Source: Bacteroidota bacterium
GTDB taxonomy: Bacteria > Bacteroidota > Bacteroidia > NS11-12g > UBA9320
Direction of reading: 5' to 3'
NCBI GenBank assembly: GCA_947499775.1
Contig: CANMPY010000154.1
Coordinates: 1-5,489 of the forward strand
Length of the DNA stretch: 5,489 nucleotides
Every line of letters begins with the position of its first letter. The first letter of the stretch is position 1. Both the position numbers and the translations under genes were made by a program. The notes below the pieces were generated by a model. It had not been told where the DNA came from. It made no database searches and was given only the letters and a program-made list of their open reading frames with translations. This document shows, piece by piece, positions 1 to 5,489 of the stretch.

Positions 1-194
1 TGCACGTTTTCGGTTCAAATCAATTTCCCGAAAAATCTTGGATATTATCTATTCGGAAACCAGGCATTTCTAATCAAATTAATTCCGGACATTGCATTTT
101 TTAATGCAATAATTCTTTTTTGAATAGTACTGTTATTTATCTTTTTCCAATATTCAATATGGCTAATTGCCCTATTTGAAAGTACTATTTCCAC
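1..194 (-). pseudogene. Degraded YoeB/Txe-like toxin, runs off left edge
   Basis: A reading frame opens with GTG at 194-192, overlapping the last codons of the upstream antitoxin (gtgGAAATAG), which is a common toxin-antitoxin arrangement. It reads MEIVLSNRAISHIEYWKK, then INNSTIQKRIIALKNAM. The HIEYWKK and IQKRI pattern resembles the N-terminal helices of YoeB/Txe toxins, which are ribosome-dependent mRNA endonucleases of the RelE superfamily. The frame stops at TAA 47-45 after 49 residues and again at TGA 17-15. Family-like fragments reappear in two frames: a DFSG piece around 37-26, and GKLI followed by a stop and TENV from about 28 to 3. These recall the SGxWSRRIxxEHRLVY core with bases lost. 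The C-terminal catalytic residues would lie beyond the window. The family assignment is from memory of the motifs; the stops are seen directly. The gene is very probably inactive, though recoding or sequence errors cannot be excluded. Confidence 0.55.
91..110. repeat. Perfect 8-bp inverted repeat inside toxin remnant
   Basis: ATTGCATT at 91-98 and AATGCAAT at 103-110 are exact reverse complements around a TTTT loop, so either strand could fold a hairpin. It lies within the toxin remnant, at the codons for its second helix, just before similarity to the family is lost. On the plus strand a T-rich stretch follows about 5 bases later (115-121), so a weak terminator for plus-strand transcription is possible. 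The stem is AT-rich and no plus-strand gene ends here, so chance is also plausible. Confidence 0.45.
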
Positions 195-466
195 AATTCA
201 TCAAATTCCGTGGAAGTAACTTTAGTGCATTTACCTGTTTTTATTTCTTCTGCTTCATTTACCATATTTACAAATTCGGGGTCATACGGTTTTTCACCCC
301 TTATTTCAAATATTATTTTAAGGGTTTTAACAAAGGCTTTTAATGCTGTAACTTGTTCGGGGGGGCTCGGGGTGAGCAATGAAAATATTTGAAGTTTCCA
401 TTGAACAAAGTTATAAATAATCTTTATTGATAAATTTTTTGGATTAGTACGAAAATACAAACCCAT
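185..466 (-). CDS. DUF2683-like antitoxin, 5' end frameshifted (likely original start at 401)
   Basis: The open frame encodes 93 residues. Its last 55 or so (EQVTALKAFVKTLKI, PYDPEFV, ending DELWK) resemble the small DUF2683-type antitoxins of Bacteroidota, which have a TALKAF helix, a PYxPEFV segment and a short charged tail ending near WK. The first 38 residues do not look like the family. A better N-terminus lies in another frame: ATG at 401-399 reads METSNIFIAHPEPP, matching the usual start, and meets the core frame at a run of seven C (plus-strand G at 359-365). Removing one C gives a continuous 71-residue protein, the usual size. The gene is therefore probably frameshifted, or a base-call error is present. 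The stop TAG at 187-185 overlaps the toxin start at 194. Its expected job is to bind and neutralise the toxin and repress its own promoter. With the toxin also broken, the module looks inactive. Confidence 0.6.
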   Translation of the reverse strand: MGLYFRTNPKNLSIKIIYNFVQWKLQIFSLLTPSPPEQVTALKAFVKTLKIIFEIRGEKPYDPEFVNMVNEAEEIKTGKCTKVTSTEFDELWK

Positions 467-492
467 TACAAAATTGATATTTTTTATTAAAG

Positions 493-500
493 TACTTTTG
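493..500 (+). promoter_or_regulatory. Bacteroidota-type -7 element (TACTTTTG)
   Basis: TACTTTTG matches the Bacteroidota primary sigma -7 consensus TAnnTTTG exactly. It lies 17 bases before the ATG at 518, which would leave a leader of roughly 10-12 bases. The only nearby TTG for a -33 element is at 474-476, a 16-base spacer and slightly shorter than usual. It would drive the plus-strand gene at 518. The element is seen; promoter activity is inferred. Confidence 0.5.
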
Positions 501-517
501 CTTAATCAAATTTAACA

Positions 518-991
518 ATGGATTCTGTTTCGCTAAACGCCATAAAAAAGGAATTAAGTTTTTTACCACCAGAGCAATTGGCTGAGTTATGCCTGCGATT
601 ATCGCGCTATAAACGCGAAAACAAAGAATTGCTCAGCTATCTACTTTTTGAAGCTCATGATGAAGCGGCCTTTATTAATAAAGTGAAGGCAGATATGGAC
701 GAACAATATGGCGCTTTAACAAAAGGCAATTTGTATCTTATTAAAAAATCGCTGCGCAAAATTTTAAAATCGGCCAACAAATACATCAAATTTTCAGGCA
801 ATAAACAAACTGAGGTTGAGCTATTACTTTATTTTACACTCAAAATGAAAACTGCCGGCTATTCGGACACTTCTAACACCTTGCTTACCAATTTATACCA
901 CCAACAGCTTATAAAAATTAATAAAGCCATAGAAAAACTGCACGAAGACTTGCAGTTTGATTACCAGAGGGAATTAGAAAAATTGAGTTAA
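518..991 (+). CDS. Conserved hypothetical protein, 157 aa, helical
   Basis: The function is unknown. The protein is hydrophilic with no signal peptide or membrane segment, so it is probably cytoplasmic. The pattern of leucines and charged residues suggests an all-helical fold. Visible blocks are PPEQLAELCLRLSRYKRENKE (about residues 17-37), a basic segment LIKKSLRKILKSANKYIKF (about 74-92), and a C-terminal LHEDLQFDYQRELEKLS. From memory, proteins of this length with the same KENKELLSYLLFEA and HEDLQxDYQR blocks are widespread hypotheticals in Bacteroidota, but I know no assigned role. The ATG at 518 is chosen because a promoter-like TACTTTTG lies 17 bases upstream and no earlier in-frame start fits. 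There is no Shine-Dalgarno sequence. It is divergent from the antitoxin remnant, and its TAA (989-991) overlaps the stop of the convergent DUF1569 gene. It appears to be a single-gene transcription unit. Confidence 0.85.
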   Translation: MDSVSLNAIKKELSFLPPEQLAELCLRLSRYKRENKELLSYLLFEAHDEAAFINKVKADMDEQYGALTKGNLYLIKKSLRKILKSANKYIKFSGNKQTEVELLLYFTLKMKTAGYSDTSNTLLTNLYHQQLIKINKAIEKLHEDLQFDYQRELEKLS

Positions 992-1437
992 ACCCCGAAT
1001 TGCCGTAGGTGATGATCTAAATGTTTCATTTGTAAGATATCCCATTCCTCAGTGGTTAATTTTCCAAAAAAAGGATGGGTTTCTTTGGTAATACCATCAG
1101 GACCCGAAGTAGTAAATCGCTCAACTAATCCAATCAGTTTTTGTTTTTCTGCTTCAAACGAGCCATGATTTTTTACAATAAACTGAGGAGACGTTGGCAT
1201 ATTTTTTTTAAATGGTTCTGGCTTTACCATTGATTTTTTAGCCATAGCGCCAAATAAAATACCTATTAATCCGCGTTTTAATTTCATATCGCCGAAGGCT
1301 ACTAATAAGGGCCTTTGCGCGTGAGTTACAATTTGTGATACTGTCATTTTGCCCCATAAATTTTTACGCTCTGGTGCCAGCAGATTAATCCGATCAATGA
1401 TTTTTCGGTTTGTATCTTTATCAAATAAACTTTTCAT
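988..1437 (-). CDS. DUF1569 domain protein (DinB-like fold), 149 aa
   Basis: The protein resembles DUF1569 proteins, a branch of the DinB/YfiT-like four-helix bundle superfamily. Diagnostic blocks are LWGKMTVSQIVTHAQRPL (residues 27-44) and the C-terminal HPFFGKLTTEEW (121-132) followed by KHLDHHLRQFGV (138-149). Many DinB-like proteins bind a metal with three histidines. Here His39 and a histidine or two from His139, His142 and His143 are at plausible ligand positions. No substrate or reaction is known for DUF1569. It is cytoplasmic, with no signal peptide. The start is ATG at 1437. A longer frame begins with TTG at 1464 inside the adaptor gene and adds nine basic residues, but ATG is preferred. 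A weak AGAGGA lies at 1454-1449, overlapping the adaptor stop. The gene begins 7 bases after the adaptor gene and is probably co-transcribed with it. Whether it has a role in export is unknown. Confidence 0.8.
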   Translation of the reverse strand: MKSLFDKDTNRKIIDRINLLAPERKNLWGKMTVSQIVTHAQRPLLVAFGDMKLKRGLIGILFGAMAKKSMVKPEPFKKNMPTSPQFIVKNHGSFEAEKQKLIGLVERFTTSGPDGITKETHPFFGKLTTEEWDILQMKHLDHHLRQFGV

Positions 1438-1444
1438 TCGTTTA

Positions 1445-2743
1445 TTAATCCTCTTTTGCCTCAAACAACTTTTCTTTATCCACCACCTTCACTTTTCTTC
1501 CGCTATCCAATGTGGTTGACAATATATCATATGGCCCCGTAATCACTTTATCTTTAAGTGTAATTCCCGATTTTATTTCAATATACATATTGTCTTGAAT
1601 ACCAGTAACCACCTTTCTCTGAACAGTTGTGCCATTTTTTACAACAAATACCATCTCTTGCTTTTCGTCTTTTTTGGTCGTTTCCCCTTTTACTTTTTTG
1701 CCAATTTTTGTTCGAGACGTCACACATTCAATCGGTAAGCATAATAGTCCATCTCCCCTATTGGTTTGAATTTCTACATTTGCCGACAACCCCGGCAGAA
1801 ATGGGATTGTATTTTGAACCATTAAATCACTATAGGATGCCTTAATCATTCTAATTTTAACTTCGAACGTAGTTACCTGATCGGTGCTCATAGCGGCGGC
1901 CGCTTTGTTCGACGCCTTTGCAATTTGGGTAATAACACCCTTAAACTTTCGCTCACCATAGGCATCTACTTCTATAATTGCCGAATCGCCTTTCGTTATT
2001 TTTAAAATATCATTTTCATTCACATCTACACGAACTTCCACATTACTAAAATTCGAAATTCGCATAATTTCCGTGCCTTGCATTTGCGCTGTTCCCACTA
2101 CACGCTCACCTCTTTTATTGTTAATTTTAGAAACGGTACCATCTGTTGGAGCATAAATAATGGTTCGTGCCAAATTTTGTTTTGCTTCACGCAAATTAGC
2201 TTCTGCGTTATCGATGGAATAATCGGATGCGGTAATTTTTTCTTGTGCCGCTTCCACATCTGCCTTTGCAATTTGATAAACAGACTCCACTTTCTCGAAC
2301 TCGGCTTTGCTCATCGCCTTTTTCTCAAAAAGTTCTTTCGATCGTTTATAAGTTAAAGTAGCCTCTGTAAGCCTTGACTGCACTTGGCTCATAAGCACCA
2401 GATCAATTTTTTTACCCGATTTTGCCGTACTCACACCAGCATTTGCTCTATCGACCGATGAAATATAAAGGTCAGGTTTAATTTTTAATAGCATCTGCCC
2501 TTCATGCACTGTATCGCCCTCTTGTACAAAAATATCGGTGATTTCGCCCGAAACATCGGGGCTAATTGCCAATTCTATTTCAGGCTGAACCTTTCCATTT
2601 CCAGATACGGTTTGAATAATTGAACGTTTTGTGGCCTGCTCCACCGATACATTAAGCTCTTTTCGCCCCTCACCTTTAAAAATGAGAAGTAAAACAACAA
2701 CTAAAATAACGAGAATACTAATTATAACAATTCTTTTTTTCAT
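1445..2743 (-). CDS. Periplasmic adaptor subunit of tripartite efflux (HlyD/MacA type)
   Basis: This is a membrane fusion protein that links an inner membrane transporter to a TolC-like channel. It is 432 residues, normal for the family. A single N-terminal membrane anchor spans residues 4-22 (IVIISILVILVVVLLLIF) with a short Lys/Arg cytoplasmic tail. The first half of the lipoyl/barrel-sandwich domain is near 50-90 (SPDVSGEITDIFVQEGDTV). A helical hairpin of Ala/Glu/Lys-rich coiled coil covers about 95-195 and contacts the channel. The second lipoyl half is at 196-216 (IYAPTDGTVSKINNKRGERV). The beta-barrel follows (about 234-327), with a membrane-proximal domain to the end. Residues 345-363 form a Lys-rich loop. 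The anchor without a lipobox is like MacA-type adaptors, which usually partner ABC pumps, but RND-type adaptors cannot be excluded. It lies 69 bases downstream of the TolC-like gene on the same strand. The pump is not encoded in this window. Confidence 0.9.
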   Translation of the reverse strand: MKKRIVIISILVILVVVLLLIFKGEGRKELNVSVEQATKRSIIQTVSGNGKVQPEIELAISPDVSGEITDIFVQEGDTVHEGQMLLKIKPDLYISSVDRANAGVSTAKSGKKIDLVLMSQVQSRLTEATLTYKRSKELFEKKAMSKAEFEKVESVYQIAKADVEAAQEKITASDYSIDNAEANLREAKQNLARTIIYAPTDGTVSKINNKRGERVVGTAQMQGTEIMRISNFSNVEVRVDVNENDILKITKGDSAIIEVDAYGERKFKGVITQIAKASNKAAAAMSTDQVTTFEVKIRMIKASYSDLMVQNTIPFLPGLSANVEIQTNRGDGLLCLPIECVTSRTKIGKKVKGETTKKDEKQEMVFVVKNGTTVQRKVVTGIQDNMYIEIKSGITLKDKVITGPYDILSTTLDSGRKVKVVDKEKLFEAKED

Positions 2744-2812
2744 GGGTAAAGTATTTTTTTATGGTTGTTATCAATTTTAATCATCAATTTATTTTATATG
2801 AATTCCAAATAT

Positions 2813-4231
2813 CTAGTTAGCAAGCATAATTGGTTTTCCCCTATAAAAATCGAGCATTACTTTTCTGAAAATCAAATCATATTTGCCCTGAATCAAATTA
2901 AATTCGGATGTTTCATAATTAGTTTGTGATAAAATTAAATCAGCGGATGATAAAACTCCTGTTTCGAAACGCAAGGTATTAAAATCATAATTTTTCTTCT
3001 GTGCTTGAACAGCCACCACTAATGCCCTATACTTTGCAAGCGCACCCGAATAATTAGCTACCGCGGTAGCCACTGACGTATATAATTCATTTTCGGTTCG
3101 GAGTATCTCTATTTTTTGCTGCTCACTTTGTAAAGCGGCCTGTTTTACCGCAGTCCTAATTCGAGCATTGCTATAAATCGGAATATTAAGACTTAGCCCA
3201 ATAGATTTACCTAAATTATCATTCACCTGGTTAGAGAATGACCGTGTTTTTGTACCATCGTATCCAATACTTTTTGCCAACACTACATCATTTGTGGTTT
3301 GCACATATCCAATAGGCACTAAAATGGTTTGAGGATTAATAACATCTTTAAAATTATCGGAAAACAAACTGCTTAAATTAGCATTTAAACTTAAGGCTGG
3401 ATAATATCCTCCTTTAGAAACTACTTGCTGCATAAGGGATGCTTTATGCTTTATAATTACTCGTTCCATTTCAGGCATTGTTTTACTTGCCTTGTCGTAA
3501 ATCATGGCAGTGCTTTCTAAAATAATTTCTTCGGGTATTGCAACGGTTGGGCTTTCAATTGAAAATGTTTCATCAAATGGAATTTGCAACAATTGGGTTA
3601 ACGCAATTTTAGCCAACCTAAAACTATTTTGTGCCGAGATTGCATTTAATTTATTTGAAGCCAATTTTGCATCCAATTCTAATACCGCACTTTGATTTGT
3701 ACTGCCGGCCGAAAATAAAAGATTCGCCGTTTCTAATTGCTTTTCGGTTGCTGCAAGTGCCAATTGCTCAATTTTAATGGCTTCTTCTGAAAAAAGAATT
3801 TGTAAAAATTGAGTAGCAATTTGCAAACTCAGGTTGTTTTTAATTACATCTAAATCTTTTCGACTCACTGCATCATTCAAGCGGTTTAATTTAATGGTAT
3901 TTGTATTTTGGCCTCCACTAAACAAGGTTATTTGACTGCTAATACCGAGTTGACTACTTTGAACATTTTGTTGAACATAGCTATTATTTACTGGGTTTAT
4001 ATTGCGGCCGAAACTAAAATTATAATTTGTAAAACCTGAAACACTTGGTAGCAAATTTTCTTTACTCTGCAAATAATTCAAATGGCTATTGGAAACATTA
4101 AGTTGAGCTTGCTTCATCGAAATGTTATTTTGCAATCCAACCTCAATACATTTCTGCAAAGTATATCGTTCTTGAGCCATGCTCAATTGAACAAAAAATG
4201 TTATTACAATTAGAATGCCAATTCGTGCCAT
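2813..4231 (-). CDS. TolC family outer membrane efflux protein
   Basis: This is an outer membrane channel that would carry substrates from the periplasmic adaptor to the outside. It has 472 residues, typical for the family. A signal peptide is clear: MARIGI plus a hydrophobic stretch, with likely cleavage after SMA (residue 19). The mature protein starts QERYTLQKCIEVGLQNN, the usual OEP opening. The two-fold repeat expected of TolC is visible. LLPSVSGFTNYNFSFG (61-75) pairs with YYPALSLNANLSSLF (276-290). LGISSQITLFSGGQN (95-109) pairs with IGLSLNIPIYSNARI (344-358). LFSAGSTNQSAVLELD (172-187) pairs with RFETGVLSSADLILSQ (421-436). Long helical segments between them form the periplasmic tunnel. 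It is the first gene of the probable operon with the adaptor and DUF1569 genes. The ATG at 4231 is fixed by the signal peptide. There is no Shine-Dalgarno sequence. The substrate cannot be told from sequence. Confidence 0.92.
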   Translation of the reverse strand: MARIGILIVITFFVQLSMAQERYTLQKCIEVGLQNNISMKQAQLNVSNSHLNYLQSKENLLPSVSGFTNYNFSFGRNINPVNNSYVQQNVQSSQLGISSQITLFSGGQNTNTIKLNRLNDAVSRKDLDVIKNNLSLQIATQFLQILFSEEAIKIEQLALAATEKQLETANLLFSAGSTNQSAVLELDAKLASNKLNAISAQNSFRLAKIALTQLLQIPFDETFSIESPTVAIPEEIILESTAMIYDKASKTMPEMERVIIKHKASLMQQVVSKGGYYPALSLNANLSSLFSDNFKDVINPQTILVPIGYVQTTNDVVLAKSIGYDGTKTRSFSNQVNDNLGKSIGLSLNIPIYSNARIRTAVKQAALQSEQQKIEILRTENELYTSVATAVANYSGALAKYRALVVAVQAQKKNYDFNTLRFETGVLSSADLILSQTNYETSEFNLIQGKYDLIFRKVMLDFYRGKPIMLAN

Positions 4232-4357
4232 GATTTAATAATTTAAGTTTATAAAAAAGGATTATCCTCTATTTTTAATCTTGTCTTTATTTATAATAAA
4301 ATCAATTTTTTTTTGCAAGCAACACCTTCATTATAGCCGCCAAACAAATCATAAAAA
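4232..4357. other. Intergenic gap between peptidase and TolC-like gene
   Basis: This 126-base AT-rich gap probably holds the promoter of the tolC-adaptor-DUF1569 operon, because it is the largest gap on that strand. I find no exact TAnnTTTG on the minus strand. Two weak symmetric elements exist: TTTATTATAAATAAA (about 4289-4303), which could fold only a 6-bp AT stem, and AGGATTATCCT at 4258-4268. The latter is followed on the minus strand by six T, but its arms leave almost no loop. Neither is a convincing terminator or operator. Confidence 0.35.
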
Positions 4358-5489
4358 TTAGTTTTTAATGAGCATGTGCTTAGCCAAAAACTTTTCCATA
4401 GCTTCATAAAATTCAAACTGATTTTCCTCATTTCCAAATCCATGGCCTTCATTTTCTTTCACCATATATTCTACTGCCACCCCTCTTTTTTGCAAAGCTT
4501 CCACAATCTGATTGCTTTCATTAATATTAACACGAGGGTCTTTAGCACCTTGAGCTACAAAGAGTGGAGTTTTAATTTTATCAACATGAAACACCGGAGA
4601 GGCTGCTTTTAATTTATCCAATTCAGTATTCGGATTTCCCACCATTTCATACATCATTTCTAAGTACGGTTTCCAATACGGTGGTATTGTTTGCATAAAG
4701 GATAAAAGATTTGATACGCCTACATAATCAATTGCCGCTGCATATAAATTTGGTGTATAGGTTATTCCAGCGAGGGTTGCATAACCTCCATAACTTCCTC
4801 CATAAATAGCTACCCGTTTTGGGTTAGCCACTCCTTCACTAATAAGCCAATTTACCCCATCTGTAATATCATCTTGCATGGCTAAACCCCACTGTTTAAA
4901 TGACATTTCCCAAAACTGACGTCCGTATCCTGTTGAACCTCTAAAATTTATTTGCAAAACGGCATAGCCTCTATTAGCCAAAAATTGCACTTCGGGATTA
5001 AAGCCCCAATTATCGCGTGCCCATGGCCCTCCATGCGGATTTATTACTACGGGCAAATTCTTAGGATCCACCCCTTTAGGAAGGGTCAAATACCCATTAA
5101 TAATATATCCATCGCGGGTGGTAAAAGAAACGGGTTTCATATCTGCCAAGTTTTCTTCCTTAAGCCAAGGACTAACCTCCCCTATTGGAACTAATGAATT
5201 AGTGGATAATGAATAAATATAATGCGCCCCCAAACTTTTATCGCTATAGGTTCTTACAATAAATGTGCCTTCATCTTTGGTATGTGAGGTTAAGCCTATT
5301 TCATAGCCCGGCAACAATTTGCTAAGGTTAGCAAACATTTCTTCAGTTTGTGGATCTAAAAATTTCCTAAATTTTTTCCAGGTAGTAAAAGATATAGCAG
5401 TTAAGACTTTTCGTTTATGTGAATAGGATAATTTTTCGGCATCTACTTCGGGATGTTCAAAAAGCACCTCTAACTCCTTGCCTGAAACT
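4358..5489 (-). CDS. S9 family (prolyl oligopeptidase-like) serine peptidase, 5' partial
   Basis: This is the C-terminal part of an alpha/beta hydrolase peptidase of the S9 family, which cleaves peptides or acyl-peptides. The frame is open to the right edge; the upstream codons read VSGKELE before the GTG at 5467, which is internal and not a start. About 375 residues are present. Counting from the GTG, residues 1-105 are the end of an N-terminal beta-propeller, and 110-369 are the catalytic domain. HGGP (145-148) is the oxyanion-hole loop. Ser225 in GGSYGG is the nucleophile, Asp310 in QGAKDPRVN and His342 in ENEGHGF complete the triad, so the enzyme looks active. NFRGSTGYGRQFW (174-186) is typical of acylaminoacyl-peptidase-like S9 members. 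The missing N-terminus (usually several hundred residues, often with a signal peptide) would decide whether it is secreted or periplasmic. It lies 126 bases upstream of the TolC-like gene on the same strand; functional linkage is unproven. Confidence 0.93.
   Translation of the reverse strand, partial: VSGKELEVLFEHPEVDAEKLSYSHKRKVLTAISFTTWKKFRKFLDPQTEEMFANLSKLLPGYEIGLTSHTKDEGTFIVRTYSDKSLGAHYIYSLSTNSLVPIGEVSPWLKEENLADMKPVSFTTRDGYIINGYLTLPKGVDPKNLPVVINPHGGPWARDNWGFNPEVQFLANRGYAVLQINFRGSTGYGRQFWEMSFKQWGLAMQDDITDGVNWLISEGVANPKRVAIYGGSYGGYATLAGITYTPNLYAAAIDYVGVSNLLSFMQTIPPYWKPYLEMMYEMVGNPNTELDKLKAASPVFHVDKIKTPLFVAQGAKDPRVNINESNQIVEALQKRGVAVEYMVKENEGHGFGNEENQFEFYEAMEKFLAKHMLIKN

Noticed and set aside
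210..392. Plus-strand 60-residue open frame opposite the antitoxin
   Set aside because: It is the complement of the antitoxin core, which has clear family similarity; its own translation has no recognisable features.
1438..1464. Longer N-terminus for the DUF1569 protein from TTG at 1464
   Set aside because: It uses a rare TTG start within the adaptor gene and adds only a basic stretch (RQKRINKR) not typical of the family; ATG at 1437 fits better.
1896..1903. GC-rich GCGGCCGC (NotI site) in an AT-rich gene, possibly a cloning or adapter scar
   Set aside because: It falls in frame within an Ala-rich stretch (KAAAAM) of the adaptor, with intact similarity on both sides, so it is ordinary coding sequence.
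2078..2356. Plus-strand 92-residue Cys/Phe-rich open frame
   Set aside because: It is a shadow of the adaptor's coiled-coil region on the opposite strand, with a composition typical of antisense reading.
4253..4268. AGGATTATCCT palindrome followed on the minus strand by six T, a candidate terminator of the peptidase gene or operator for the TolC-like gene
   Set aside because: The arms leave a one-base centre, so a stable hairpin would have only about three pairs. An operator role cannot be supported from a single site.
4952..5194. Plus-strand 80-residue open frame
   Set aside because: It lies opposite the conserved S9 catalytic domain and has no independent support.

Overview
This is an AT-rich window with chromosomal gene content typical of Bacteroidota. 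The indications are codon use and AT richness, starts with little or no Shine-Dalgarno sequence, an exact TAnnTTTG promoter element of the Bacteroidota type, and several protein families common in that phylum. I cannot name a genus from the sequence alone.

Layout, left to right. (1) Positions 1-466, minus strand: the remains of a type II toxin-antitoxin module. The antitoxin resembles the small DUF2683-type proteins. Its core is intact, but its natural start at 401 is separated from the rest by one extra base in a run of seven C. The toxin follows with an overlapping GTG start. It resembles the YoeB/Txe branch of the RelE superfamily and is broken by stop codons before the window edge. (2) Positions 518-991, plus strand: a 157-residue helical protein of unknown function, with a promoter-like element just upstream. 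It ends tail to tail with the next gene, and the two stop codons lie in a shared TTAA. (3) Positions 988-4231, minus strand: in transcription order, a TolC-type outer membrane protein, a membrane-anchored periplasmic adaptor (HlyD/MacA type) and a DUF1569 (DinB-like) protein. Spacing is short and all three are co-directional, so an operon is likely. (4) Positions 4358 to the right edge, minus strand: the C-terminal part of an S9 family (prolyl oligopeptidase-like) serine peptidase with a complete catalytic triad.

How the genes work together. The TolC-like protein and the adaptor would form the outer membrane and periplasmic parts of a tripartite exporter. No inner membrane pump (ABC or RND) is encoded here, and a small DUF1569 gene follows the adaptor where a pump gene might be expected. 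The peptidase lies upstream on the same strand across a 126-base gap and need not be functionally linked. I found no CRISPR array, insertion sequence, tRNA or rRNA, and no convincing previously undescribed system. The most informative irregularity is the decaying toxin-antitoxin pair at the left end.
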